The notes under the pieces: model-generated | The model's database searches: none | Told to the model about the DNA's origin: nothing | Seen by the model: the letters and a program-made list of their open reading frames with translations, nothing else | Part shown: piece after piece, positions 51,249 to 59,729 of the stretch | Layout of the letters: each line of letters opens with the position of its first letter | Numbering within the stretch: the stretch's first letter is position 1 | NCBI GenBank assembly: GCA_035548375.1 | Contig: DASZTG010000074.1 | Coordinates: forward strand, 1-64,000 | Direction: 5' to 3' | DNA: 64,000 nt | Source of the DNA: JACQAP01 sp035548375 | GTDB lineage: Bacteria > Pseudomonadota > Gammaproteobacteria > Burkholderiales > JACQAP01 | Translations under genes and position numbers: made by a program

Positions 51249-51329
51249 CAACCGGCTCGAGTTCGCGCCGGCGCGCCCGACTCGTAAAAGCGAGGCGCTT
51301 TTACTCGCGGCTCAGCCGGAGCGTTAGGC
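51243..51329 (+). other. attC site 2
   Basis: R'' ATCTAAC (51243-51249) and R' GTTAGGC (51323-51329) bracket 87 bases. The arms CCGGCTCGAG and CTCAGCCGG pair with one unpaired C. The variable terminal structure contains a perfect 9-base stem GTAAAAGCG/CGCTTTTAC (51284-51304). Confidence 0.9.
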
Positions 51330-51336
51330 AGCCATC

Positions 51337-51765
51337 GTGACGATCCGCTCCTACTACCGCAATGACCTGGCGCTCTCCCAATTGGAGGCCGCGCTCCACC
51401 TCTACTTTGCTGGAGGTGACTACGCATCCGTCATTACGCTCGCGGGTGCGGCCGACGAAGTCTTCGGCAAGATGCTTACCGCGGCGGGCAAAGAGAGCTC
51501 ACTAGAATCACTGAAGAAGGCTGTTTGCGCAATTCATGAGCGGTTGTATGGGGAGCCAACCCCGCCTAAGCAAGTTGCCGATCGAGCCAATCGTGCAAAG
51601 AACAGTTTGAAGCACTGGGACGACGGGGATCCAATCCTGATCAAGTTCGACTTGGAGCAGGAAGCCAAAGACATGCTATTTCGGGCAATAGACAACTTCT
51701 GGTTGCTCGAAGAGAAGCTTTCGCCGGCCATGGAGAAATTTCAACGTGAAGAACTGGCTGCCTAA
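51337..51765 (+). CDS. Cassette ORF 3, HEPN-like helical protein
   Basis: A 142-residue helical protein starting with GTG 51337, 7 bases after the attC 2 core, with its TAA stop inside the next core (51760-51766). RAKNSLKH (near residue 92) fits the Rx4-6H pattern with six residues between R and H. The N-terminal AALHLYFAGGDYASVITLAG forms an amphipathic helix pair. The family is not identified. It and ORF 2 are different proteins that share this motif, so a joint toxin-like role is possible but unproven. Confidence 0.68.
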   Translation: MTIRSYYRNDLALSQLEAALHLYFAGGDYASVITLAGAADEVFGKMLTAAGKESSLESLKKAVCAIHERLYGEPTPPKQVADRANRAKNSLKHWDDGDPILIKFDLEQEAKDMLFRAIDNFWLLEEKLSPAMEKFQREELAA

Positions 51766-51809
51766 CCCGTCGTTGCACCCGACGTGCGCATGCATCGACG
51801 GGGTCAGGC
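51760..51809 (+). other. Degenerate terminal attC-like site
   Basis: R'' GCCTAAC (51760-51766) pairs with GTCAGGC (51803-51809), where the invariant GTT has become GTC. The arms CCGTCGTTGCA and TGCATCGACGG pair well. At 50 bases it is short. It probably marks the end of the array, with a decayed R' core. Confidence 0.65.
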
Positions 51810-51880
51810 CTTGCATTTTGCTTCCGTGAATGAATATATCCAAAATATCGGGTGCCGCGGATACATTTGCGGCCACGTAA

Positions 51881-53122
51881 TCACGTCATCTGCCTTTCCG
51901 GCTTCATAGCAAACGCCCCGATCGCCCCCAGCAGCATCAGCACCATCGATCCAACGAAGGGCAGCGTCCAGTTGCCGGTCGTGTCGATGATCCACCCCGC
52001 GACGACGGGCGACACGATCGCGGCGAAAGCCGAGCCCACGTTCATCAGGCCGCTGGCCGTGCCGGAGAACTGCGGCGCGATGTCCATCGGGATCGCCCAC
52101 ATCGGGCCGATGGTCAGCTCCGCGAAGAAAAATCCCAGGCTCAGGCAGATGGCCGCGACGACGAGGTCCTGCGTGAACAGCAGCGGCAACAGCGATGCCA
52201 TCGCGCCAAGCATGCCGACGACGACGAGGTTGCGCCGCGCAACGGCGCGGCTGCCGGTGCGCTTGAGCAACCAGTCGCTGATGATGCCGCCCAGCGCGTC
52301 GCCGACGACGCCCGCGAAGAAAACACCCGAAGCGAACACCGCGGATTTCTTCAGGTCCAGGCTGTGCTGTTGCAGGAAGTACAGCGGAATCCAGCTCAGG
52401 AAAAGCCAGAGCGTCCAGCCGTAGCAGAAATACACTGCCGTTACCGGCGCCATGCGCCGCACGAGACGCTTCCACGGCACCGCAGGGCGCGACTTGCCGT
52501 CGGCGTAGGGCGGCAGCGCCTTCAGTTCGCTTTGCGTGATGGCGGGATGGTCTTTCGGATCGTCTCGGAAATAAATCACCCACGCGATCGTCCAGAGCAG
52601 GCTGGCTGCGCCGAGCACGAAGAACGAGCCGCGCCACGTTATCGCGACGATCAGCCACGCGACCATCGGCGGCGTGACGGCGTTGCCGATGCGTGCGAAC
52701 GCGTGCGTGATGCCCTGCGCGAAGCCGCGTCGGGAAGATGCAGTCCAGTACGACATCGCGCGCGTGGCGGCCGGGAAGGTCGCGCCTTCGCCGAGCCCGA
52801 GCAGCACGCGCGCTGCCAGCATCGAGACCAGGCCACCGGCCAATCCTGTCAATGCCGTCGCGGCAGCCCAGACGATGCCGCAGACGAACAGCGTGCGTCG
52901 CGCGCCGAAGCGGTCGCCCAGCCATCCGCCGATGACCTGGAACACGAGGTAGGGATAGGCGAACGCCGAGAACACGAAGCCGAGCTGCGTGTTGCTGAAA
53001 CCGAGTTCCTGCTTGAACGCGGCCGCCGCGGTGCTGACGTTCACGCGATCGACGTAGGTGATGAAGTACATGAGGCACAGCATCGCGAGGACGCCGCGCG
53101 TCGCGCTGATCCTTGTTTTCAT
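51881..53122 (-). CDS. MFS transporter, anion:cation symporter family
   Basis: A 413-residue transporter with twelve hydrophobic helices. The motif GWLGDRFGARRTLFVCGIVW after helix 2 and the opening RGVLAMLCLMYFITYVDRVN are typical of the ACS branch that moves hexuronates, phthalate and other organic anions. The RVLLGLGEGATFPAATRAMS stretch (helix 4) also fits. It is divergent from the thioesterase gene and lies just beyond the cassette array. The substrate is unknown. Confidence 0.93.
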   Translation of the reverse strand: MKTRISATRGVLAMLCLMYFITYVDRVNVSTAAAAFKQELGFSNTQLGFVFSAFAYPYLVFQVIGGWLGDRFGARRTLFVCGIVWAAATALTGLAGGLVSMLAARVLLGLGEGATFPAATRAMSYWTASSRRGFAQGITHAFARIGNAVTPPMVAWLIVAITWRGSFFVLGAASLLWTIAWVIYFRDDPKDHPAITQSELKALPPYADGKSRPAVPWKRLVRRMAPVTAVYFCYGWTLWLFLSWIPLYFLQQHSLDLKKSAVFASGVFFAGVVGDALGGIISDWLLKRTGSRAVARRNLVVVGMLGAMASLLPLLFTQDLVVAAICLSLGFFFAELTIGPMWAIPMDIAPQFSGTASGLMNVGSAFAAIVSPVVAGWIIDTTGNWTLPFVGSMVLMLLGAIGAFAMKPERQMT

Positions 53123-53229
53123 GTCTGGGGCCGCCGATTGGATCGCGCAGTGTACAGCCGCGGCATTCCGGCCGGCGAGTCATGCTAAATTCAACTGGAA
53201 TGCGCGGACCGCGCGGAAGGAGAGAAGGA

Positions 53230-53754
53230 ATGTCGGCAGAGGACTGGATCAAGTTGGAAGAAGACGTCGCGATGCGCATGACCAATCCCGGCGTCAGTCC
53301 GCTGGGCGAGATGCGCAAGCGCACCGGCCTGCAATTCCTGCGGGATATCGCGTCGGGGACGCTGCCGTATCCGCCGATCGGCAAGGCGCTGAACTTCTTT
53401 CCGGTCGAGGCGGAGGAGGGGCGCGTCGTATTCCAGGGCACGCCGACCTTCGACTTCTACAAACCGATCGGCACGGTGCATGGCGGCTGGGCTTGCGCAT
53501 TGCTGGATTCCTGCATGTCTTGCGCAGTGCAGACCATGATCCCGGCCGGGTTCGGCTATACGACCGGCGAGCTGAAGGTGAATTTCGTGCGCGCGCTCAC
53601 GGAAAGAACCGGTCCGATCCGCGCCGAAGGCAAGGTCATCCATCCCGGGCGCCAGCTCGCGACGGCCGAGGGTCGCATCGTCGATGCCGACGGCAAGCTG
53701 TATGCGCATGGCACGACGACGTGTTTGATCTTTCCGTTGCCGCAGGAAAAATAA
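53230..53754 (+). CDS. PaaI-like acyl-CoA thioesterase (hotdog fold)
   Basis: A 174-residue hotdog-fold protein. The central helix motif FYKPIGTVHGGWACALLDSC is at about 75-94, with His and Gly typical of PaaI family thioesterases. Strands follow (GYTTGELKVNFVRALTER, GPIRAEGKVIHPGRQLATAE). Members hydrolyse aryl- or acyl-CoA thioesters in the cytoplasm. The start ATG 53230 has a GGAGAGAAGG site. The frame is open upstream to 53113, but those residues do not look coding. Confidence 0.88.
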   Translation: MSAEDWIKLEEDVAMRMTNPGVSPLGEMRKRTGLQFLRDIASGTLPYPPIGKALNFFPVEAEEGRVVFQGTPTFDFYKPIGTVHGGWACALLDSCMSCAVQTMIPAGFGYTTGELKVNFVRALTERTGPIRAEGKVIHPGRQLATAEGRIVDADGKLYAHGTTTCLIFPLPQEK

Positions 53755-53756
53755 AG

Positions 53757-53850
53757 CACGAGGCGCGGGCCTCGAGGTGCGAGGCGCGAGATTTCTTGAC
53801 GTCCTCGAGCCTCCTATCTCGCGCCTCGCGCCTGCCAGCGGCGCGCGTCG
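53757..53850. repeat. Hairpin repeat with 12-base perfect arms
   Basis: GAGGCGCGAGAT (53781-53792) and ATCTCGCGCCTC (53816-53827) are perfect complementary arms with a 23-base loop. The words match the hairpin at 3961-4048. No T-run follows, so a terminator role is uncertain. Confidence 0.65.
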
Positions 53851-54121
53851 CGCACCTCCGTCAGGCACCCGCAAGCTTCGCGTGCGCGATGACGGTGCCC
53901 GCGCGCCTCTGGCGCCTTTGCGCGATGTGAAAAATCCCGCCGATGACATTCGCAACCCAAGGAATCCACGCCGGGTTTCCTTTCGGGAAACTGACGCGCG
54001 TGCGCGCCGGGCACCGCCTGTGGGCGTGGCCCGCTAGTTGCGATGGGACTTCCGGATCGTCGATTCGCACCCCGCGACCTGTTTTGACCGGGTGCCCATT
54101 CATTTCCGGAGAGAGGGAGTC
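53851..54121. other. Intergenic region before the formamidase-like gene
   Basis: Roughly 270 bases after the hairpin with no supported ORF. It presumably contains the promoter of the formamidase-like gene. Nothing else was found. Confidence 0.4.
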
Positions 54122-55585
54122 ATGTCCGAAGAACATAGCGCCTGCTGCAACCACGACCACGCGGCGGACGAAGCCGCCGCAACCGAACAGGAGTCGCCGC
54201 AGGTCGATGCCGCGCGCAGGAATTTCGTCTGGGGCACCCTGGCCGCGGGCGGCGCGGCGGTTTCGGCCGGCACGCTGTCCATTCCATATGTATCGACCGC
54301 GCAGGCGCAAGGACTGGACCCGGTCAAGTCCGGCGTTCGCAACCACTACTACGTCGCCGCGAGCGACAAGACCGTGCACTGGGGTTTCTTCAGCAAGAAG
54401 CTCAAGCCGGTCGTTTCGATCGATTCCGGCGATTTCGTCACGATCGAGGCGATCACGCACCATTCCTACGACGACTACGAGCGCCTGATCAAGGGCGACC
54501 CCGGCGTCGAAAGCATTTTCTACTGGGACAAGAAAAAGAAAAACGTGAACCGGCGCGGCGCCGGCCCGATGGACGCATCGATCAAGGGTCGCGGTGCAGG
54601 CGAAGGCTTCGGCGTGCACGTGTGCACGGGCCCGGTGTTCGTCAAGGGCGCGGAGCCCGGTGACATCCTCGAGGTGCGCATCGTCGATGTGACGCATCGC
54701 CCCTGCGCGAACCCGCTGTACAAGGGCAAGACGTTCGGCATCAACGCCGCGGCATGGTGGGGCTTCCACTACAACGACCTGATCGAGGAGCCGAAGAAAC
54801 GCGAAGTCATCACGGTGTACGAGGTCGACACCAGCAACGAGCGCAGCTGGGCCAAGGCGGTCTACAACTACAAGTGGGAGCCGCAGACCGATCCGTTCGG
54901 CGTGGTCCACAGCATCATCGACTATCCCGGCGTGCCGGTGGACCACAGCCTCGTCAAGGAAAACCACGGGATATTGAAGGATGTCCGCATCCCGGTGCGC
55001 CCGCACTTCGGCGTGCTGGGCCTGGCCCCCGCGGAAGCCGACATGGTCGACTCCATTCCGCCCGGTCCGTTCGGCGGCAACATCGACAACTGGCGCATCG
55101 GCAAGGGCGCCACGATGTATTACCCGGTGCAGGTGCCGGGCGCCCTGTTCTCGGCGGGCGATCCGCATGCATCGCAAGGCGATTCCGAACTGTGCGGCAC
55201 GGCGATCGAATCGTCGCTGACCGGCACCTTCCAGTTGATCCTGCACAAGAAGGCTACGCTGGCCGGCACGACGCTGGAGGAGCTCAAGTACCCGTTGCTG
55301 GAAACCAAGGACGACTGGCTGGTGCACGGCTACAGCTACGCGAATTACCTCGCGGAGCTCGGGCCGAACGCGCAGTCGGAGATCTATTCCAAGTCGTCGG
55401 TCGACCTCGCGCTGCGCGACGCATTCCGCAAGGTGCGCCACTTCCTGATGACGACGCAGGGGCTGACGGAGGACGAGGCGATCTCGCTGATCACGGTCGG
55501 CGTGGACTTCGGTATTACGCAGGTCGTCGACGGCAACTGGGGCGTGCATGCCATCGTGAAGAAGGACTTGTTCGCCGGGCGATGA
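54122..55585 (+). CDS. Tat-exported acetamidase/formamidase family protein
   Basis: A 487-residue protein with an unusual His/Cys-rich start (CCNHDH), a twin-arginine signal (ARRNFVWGTLAAGGAAVSAG, about 31-50) and a long FmdA/AmdA-type body. Family features are the VHWGFFSKKLKPVVSIDSGD strand, PGDILEVRIVDV, GNIDNWRIGKGATMYYPVQV and the HASQGDSELCGTAIES segment near 350, which contains conserved metal-site and catalytic positions. Formamidases hydrolyse formamide or acetamide to ammonia and the acid. Export to the periplasm is atypical. A terminator follows 18 bases later. Confidence 0.88.
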   Translation: MSEEHSACCNHDHAADEAAATEQESPQVDAARRNFVWGTLAAGGAAVSAGTLSIPYVSTAQAQGLDPVKSGVRNHYYVAASDKTVHWGFFSKKLKPVVSIDSGDFVTIEAITHHSYDDYERLIKGDPGVESIFYWDKKKKNVNRRGAGPMDASIKGRGAGEGFGVHVCTGPVFVKGAEPGDILEVRIVDVTHRPCANPLYKGKTFGINAAAWWGFHYNDLIEEPKKREVITVYEVDTSNERSWAKAVYNYKWEPQTDPFGVVHSIIDYPGVPVDHSLVKENHGILKDVRIPVRPHFGVLGLAPAEADMVDSIPPGPFGGNIDNWRIGKGATMYYPVQVPGALFSAGDPHASQGDSELCGTAIESSLTGTFQLILHKKATLAGTTLEELKYPLLETKDDWLVHGYSYANYLAELGPNAQSEIYSKSSVDLALRDAFRKVRHFLMTTQGLTEDEAISLITVGVDFGITQVVDGNWGVHAIVKKDLFAGR

Positions 55586-55603
55586 TTGCGCGATACCGTA
55601 AAC

Positions 55604-55630
55604 AAAAAGGGCGCCGATGGCGCCCTTTTT
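55604..55630. terminator. Bidirectional rho-independent terminator
   Basis: GGGCGCC (55609-55615) and GGCGCCC (55619-55625) form a 7-base stem with a 3-base loop, flanked by five A on the left and five T on the right. It serves both the formamidase gene and the convergent YHS-like gene ending at 55650. Confidence 0.9.
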
Positions 55631-55649
55631 CATTGCTGGTGGATCCCCG

Positions 55650-55934
55650 TCATTCGCGCTTGATCAGCCGCTTCAGGTTCGCCGGGTCGTCCCACACGGC
55701 CTGGGCACGCGCGATGTTTTCCGCAGGGGCCTTGAGAAAGCTGGCCTTCGCGGCGTCGTCGGAGAAGCAGTAGACCTTGTCGTTCGGCCCCAGCCAGAAC
55801 ACCGAGCAATCGGTCTTGTTCGCGTAGCCGTGCGTCAGCCCCATCACGCACTGGCCGTCGAATTCCGGCTCGCCGGCGAAGGCGGTCGATGCCAGCGTTA
55901 TTAGCAGGAACAACGTCGAAAGCAGAGTTTTCAT
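55650..55934 (-). CDS. Periplasmic YHS-like protein
   Basis: A 94-residue protein with a signal peptide (MKTLLSTLFLLITLASTAFA) and a mature domain reading FDGQCVMGLTHGYANKTDCS then KVYCFSDDAAKASFLKAP. The YCFS and FLKAP elements resemble the YHS domain, a small metal- or haem-related module. Start is ATG 55934, with GAGA at suitable distance; ATG 55940 is also possible. It is 47 bases downstream of the ketopantoate-reductase gene on the same strand. Confidence 0.65.
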   Translation of the reverse strand: MKTLLSTLFLLITLASTAFAGEPEFDGQCVMGLTHGYANKTDCSVFWLGPNDKVYCFSDDAAKASFLKAPAENIARAQAVWDDPANLKRLIKRE

Positions 55935-55981
55935 GATCATTCTCGCAGTAATTCAATGCTGCGAATTTTACAGCGACCGCG

Positions 55982-56911
55982 TCACTTCCTCACGCCCATG
56001 CGCCTCTCCTTGGCTCGCACCAGCGCGCTGATCACGTCGTTGAAGGGCGTGGCCACGCCCAGCGGCTTGCCTGCGACGGGAATCGCGCCGTTGATGGCCT
56101 CGATCTCCGACATCCGGCCGGCCATGTGGTCGAGGAGCATCGACGGCCGCGCATTCGGGATCTTCGTGCCGAAATTGTGGACGTACGCGACCGGATCGGT
56201 GAAATCGAGCTTGATGTCTTTCGCGCGGGCCACCTTGTAGGCCTCGGTCGCGCAACCCGACGCTACGATCCACGTGTCCGGGTCGCCCATGACCTCGCCG
56301 ATGGTGCGCTCCGTCACGCTGCAGGGACCGGAGTAGCACACGTTGCAGATCAGCTTTTCCCAGACGAGCTGGTCGATGTCGTCGAAGCATTTCACTTTGA
56401 AGCCACCGGACTCCCAGACCTTCGCGACCTGTTCCAGGCGCGGCGATACGGGACCGGAAAACTCCCCGAGGCGCACCAGTTCCCAGCCGTTGTGGTGCGC
56501 ATGCCCGGGGCCTTTCATCGACGCACCGAAGCCGCCGACGACGCCGACCAGCACGCGTTCCTTGCCCAGCACCTTCGCCGCCGTATCCGGGCCGCCGAGG
56601 CCGTTCTGGATCGAGAGCACGACGGTGTCCTTGCCAATCAGCGGCTTCATCGATTGCGCCGCCTGTTCGACGTGCATCGCCTTCGTCGCGAGGATGGCGA
56701 GGTCGACCGGGCCGGCGTCCGCCGCACTCGTCGTGGCGTTGACTTTCACCGTCCTGTCGCCGGACGCACCCTCCAGGCGCAGGCCCGTCGTTTTCATGGC
56801 GTCGACGTGCTCTTTCCAGCTGTCGATCGCCCAGATTTCGTGCCCCGCGTCCGCCAGCAGCGCCGCGTACACGCTGCCCATCGCTCCGCAACCGACGATT
56901 GCCACTTTCAT
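55982..56911 (-). CDS. Ketopantoate reductase family (PanE/ApbA) oxidoreductase
   Basis: A 309-residue enzyme of the 2-dehydropantoate 2-reductase family. The NADP-binding Rossmann motif IVGCGAMGSVYAALLADAGH is at residues 5-24. The catalytic Lys is in DQLVWEKLICNVCYSG and the C-terminal helical domain follows (PSMLLDHMAGRMSEIEAING). PanE reduces ketopantoate to pantoate in coenzyme A synthesis, but many paralogues act on other 2-oxo acids, and the catabolic genes next door make that possible. It is divergent from the aldo/keto reductase gene. Confidence 0.9.
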   Translation of the reverse strand: MKVAIVGCGAMGSVYAALLADAGHEIWAIDSWKEHVDAMKTTGLRLEGASGDRTVKVNATTSAADAGPVDLAILATKAMHVEQAAQSMKPLIGKDTVVLSIQNGLGGPDTAAKVLGKERVLVGVVGGFGASMKGPGHAHHNGWELVRLGEFSGPVSPRLEQVAKVWESGGFKVKCFDDIDQLVWEKLICNVCYSGPCSVTERTIGEVMGDPDTWIVASGCATEAYKVARAKDIKLDFTDPVAYVHNFGTKIPNARPSMLLDHMAGRMSEIEAINGAIPVAGKPLGVATPFNDVISALVRAKERRMGVRK

Positions 56912-57043
56912 GCGCGTTCTCCTGTTCGAGGCGCCGATTCTAATGAAAGCCGGCTATTCGCGTTCGACGGTTGCACTACAATCCGCTCTCTCTGTCCCGG
57001 GCGGCCGGGACTCGCAGTTCACGAAATGACGGAGGAAAGCTCG

Positions 57044-58075
57044 ATGGAGTACAGGCAGCTCGGCGGTTCAGGCTTCAAGGTCCCGGCATTGAGCCTGGGG
57101 ACCGGCACGTTCGGCGGCGGCAACGAGTTCTTCAAGTCCTGGGGCGCGAGCGACGTGAAGGAAGCTTCGCGCCTCGTCGACGTCTGCCTCGAGGCCGGGC
57201 TCACCATGTTCGACTCGGCCGACGTGTACTCCGGCGGCATGGCGGAAGAAATCCTCGGCCAGGCCATCAAGGGCCGGCGCAACCAGTTGCTGATCTCGAC
57301 CAAGGGCACGTTTCGCACCGGTCCGGGGCCGAACGACCTGGGTTCGTCGCGCTTTCATCTGACCGAGGCCGTCAACGCCAGCCTGAAGCGGCTGGGGACC
57401 GACTACATCGACCTCTACCAGTTGCACGGCTTCGACGCGCGCACGCCGATGGAAGAAGCGCTGTACACGCTCGACAACCTCGTGCGCGCCGGCAAGATCC
57501 GCTACATCGGCTGCTCGAATTTTTCCGGCTGGCACCTGATGAAGTCGCTGTCGATTTCGGAGAGGCACGGCCTCGCGCGCTACACTGCCCACCAGGCCTA
57601 CTACAGCCTGGTCGGACGCGACTATGAATGGGAGCTCATGCCGCTGGCACTCGACCAGAAGGTCGGAACGGTGGTGTGGAGCCCGCTCGGCTGGGGCAAG
57701 CTGACGGGAAAGCTGCGTCGCGGGCAACCCCTTCCGGAAACCACGCGCCTGCAAAGCAAGATCTCCAACGACAAGGGACCGCCCGTGTCGAACGAGCACG
57801 TGTTCAAGGTGGTCGATGCCATCGACGCCATCGCGAAGGAAACCGGCAAGACGGTCACGCAGATCGCGCTGAACTGGCTGCTGCAACGCCCGACCATCTC
57901 GACCATCATCGTCGGCGCGCGCAACGAGGAGCAATTGAAGCAGAACCTCGGCGCCGTGGGCTGGAATCTCACGAAGGAGCAGGTTGCAAAGCTCGACGAG
58001 GCGAGCACCGTCACGCTGGCCTATCCCTACTGGCACCAACGCGGCTTCCTCGAACTGAATCCGCCGCCGGTCTGA
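57044..58075 (+). CDS. Aldo/keto reductase
   Basis: A 343-residue NADPH-dependent reductase with the (beta/alpha)8 fold. The catalytic tetrad is visible: Asp and Tyr in FDSADVYSGG, Lys in LLISTKG and His in YQLHGFD. The C-terminal SNEHVFKVVDAIDAIAKETG and STIIVGARNEEQLKQNL match the AKR family that acts on aldehydes and ketones. Start ATG 57044 is chosen because GGAGGA ends 7 bases before it; an in-frame ATG at 57026 precedes that site. It leads the co-directional catabolic genes. Confidence 0.93.
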   Translation: MEYRQLGGSGFKVPALSLGTGTFGGGNEFFKSWGASDVKEASRLVDVCLEAGLTMFDSADVYSGGMAEEILGQAIKGRRNQLLISTKGTFRTGPGPNDLGSSRFHLTEAVNASLKRLGTDYIDLYQLHGFDARTPMEEALYTLDNLVRAGKIRYIGCSNFSGWHLMKSLSISERHGLARYTAHQAYYSLVGRDYEWELMPLALDQKVGTVVWSPLGWGKLTGKLRRGQPLPETTRLQSKISNDKGPPVSNEHVFKVVDAIDAIAKETGKTVTQIALNWLLQRPTISTIIVGARNEEQLKQNLGAVGWNLTKEQVAKLDEASTVTLAYPYWHQRGFLELNPPPV

Positions 58076-58100
58076 GCGGGCGTCCGGCGATCCGCGGCAC

Positions 58101-59729
58101 GTGGAGGCATTCGATTACGTCATCGTCGGCGCCGGCGCGGCGGGCTGCCTGCTCGCCAACCGGCTGACGCAAGACGGCCGCACAACGGTTTGCTTGCTCG
58201 AGGCCGGACCGCCCGACCGGAATTTCTACATCCACCTGCCGGCCGGATTTATCAAGGTGGGCTACAACCCGGCCTACACGTGGCCTTTGCGCACGGAACC
58301 AAGCGAAGGCACGGCGGGTCGCCGCATCCTGACGACGCAGGGCCGCACGCTCGGCGGCTCGAGTTCCATCAACGGCTTCAACTACACGCGCGGCCAACCG
58401 GCCGACTACGATGCGTGGGCAGCACTGGGCAATCCCGGTTGGAGCTATGCCGACGTGCTCCCGTACTTCAAGCGCACCGAGCGTCGCATCGGCAAATCCG
58501 ATGCACGCTATCGCGGCCGCGACGGCCTGCTGCCGATCACCGATTGCGACTGGCGACATCCGCTTTGCGATGCGTTCATCGAAGGCGCGGCGTCCGCGGG
58601 CATTCCGAAGGACTCGGACTACAACGCCGAGCGACAGACCAGCACCGGCTACTACCAGCGCTGGATCGAGAACGGCTGGCGCGTGAGCGCGGCGAAGGCC
58701 TTCCTGCGACCGGCACTGCATCGCGCGAACCTGGATGTGCGTACCCATGCGCACGCGACGACGATCCTCATGGAAGGCAAGCGCGCGACCGGCGTCGAGT
58801 ATGCAAGCGGCGCGAATGCGCCGCGCCGAACGGTCAGCGCACGCAGGGAAGTCATCCTCACCGCGGGCGCGGCCAACACGCCGAAACTCATGCAGCTCTC
58901 GGGCATCGGTGCCGGCGGCCTTCTGGGCGGATTGGGCATAAGCGTGAAGCACGATTTGCCCGGCGTCGGCGAAAACCTGCGCGATCACATGATGGTGCGC
59001 TCGATCGTGCAAGTGAAAGGCGTCGAGACGCTGAACAGCGCGGCACGCGGCTGGCGTCTGCTGCGCGAAATCGCGAAGTGGGCATTGAAGCGCCCGAGCA
59101 TCCTTGCCATCAGTCCATCGGTGGCTTATGCATTCTGCCGCGCGGATCTTTCCGACGGCGATCCCGACCTGCAATTCCATTTTTCGCCGGGGAGCTACGC
59201 GTCCGGCATCGCCGGCAAGCTGGATGCATTTCCCGGCATGACGCTTGGCTTCTACCAGTTGCGCCCGACGAGCACGGGGTACGTACGTGCGCGCAGCCGG
59301 AATCCGTTCGACGATCCTTTGGTGCAGCCGAACTATCTCTCCACCGAGGAAGACAGGCGCCTGGTCGTGGCTGCGTTGAAACTTACGCGCCGCTTCCTGC
59401 GCACGCCGGCGCTGGCTGCCTATCGCGAGCGCGAAGTCTCGCCGCCTGAGACTGCAAACAGCGACCAGGAACTGCTCGACTACGCGCGAGGAATCGCCGG
59501 CACGGCCTGGCACCTGATGGGCACGTGCAGGATGGGACCCGCGAGCAATCCAGGCTCCGTCGTCGATTCGCAATTGCGCGTGATCGGGATGCAAGGCTTG
59601 CGCGTCGCGGATGCGTCGATCATGCCGACCATGCCGTCCGGCAACACCGGAGCGCCCGTGATGATGATCGCCGAAAAGGCGGCCGACCTGATCCTGGGGC
59701 GCCAGCCGCCGCCGGCGGAACGACCGTGA
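58101..59729 (+). CDS. GMC-family FAD-dependent oxidoreductase 1
   Basis: A 542-residue flavoprotein of the glucose-methanol-choline family. The FAD motif VIVGAGAAGCLLANRLTQDG (residues 7-26), GRTLGGSSSINGFNYTRG and the C-terminal HLMGTCRMGP with catalytic His are present, and the second catalytic position is Asn in PSGNTGAP. GMC enzymes oxidise alcohols to aldehydes. Starts with GTG 58101 and overlaps the next GMC gene by GTGA. It is a close paralogue of that gene, suggesting a tandem duplication. Confidence 0.93.
   Translation: MEAFDYVIVGAGAAGCLLANRLTQDGRTTVCLLEAGPPDRNFYIHLPAGFIKVGYNPAYTWPLRTEPSEGTAGRRILTTQGRTLGGSSSINGFNYTRGQPADYDAWAALGNPGWSYADVLPYFKRTERRIGKSDARYRGRDGLLPITDCDWRHPLCDAFIEGAASAGIPKDSDYNAERQTSTGYYQRWIENGWRVSAAKAFLRPALHRANLDVRTHAHATTILMEGKRATGVEYASGANAPRRTVSARREVILTAGAANTPKLMQLSGIGAGGLLGGLGISVKHDLPGVGENLRDHMMVRSIVQVKGVETLNSAARGWRLLREIAKWALKRPSILAISPSVAYAFCRADLSDGDPDLQFHFSPGSYASGIAGKLDAFPGMTLGFYQLRPTSTGYVRARSRNPFDDPLVQPNYLSTEEDRRLVVAALKLTRRFLRTPALAAYREREVSPPETANSDQELLDYARGIAGTAWHLMGTCRMGPASNPGSVVDSQLRVIGMQGLRVADASIMPTMPSGNTGAPVMMIAEKAADLILGRQPPPAERP

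Larger units (their letters stand above)
50180..51809 (+). mobile_element. Integron gene-cassette array without integrase (CALIN)
   Basis: Three plus-strand ORFs each terminate inside an RYYYAAC core and are followed by a foldable attC with a GTTRRRY core just before the next ORF. A hand count gives 69 G+C of 120 bases for 50761-50880, lower than the surrounding genes look. No intI is present in the window. The flanking genes (Lrp, MFS transporter) are ordinary chromosome. An integrase could lie elsewhere in the genome, so CALIN status holds for this window only. Confidence 0.85.
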
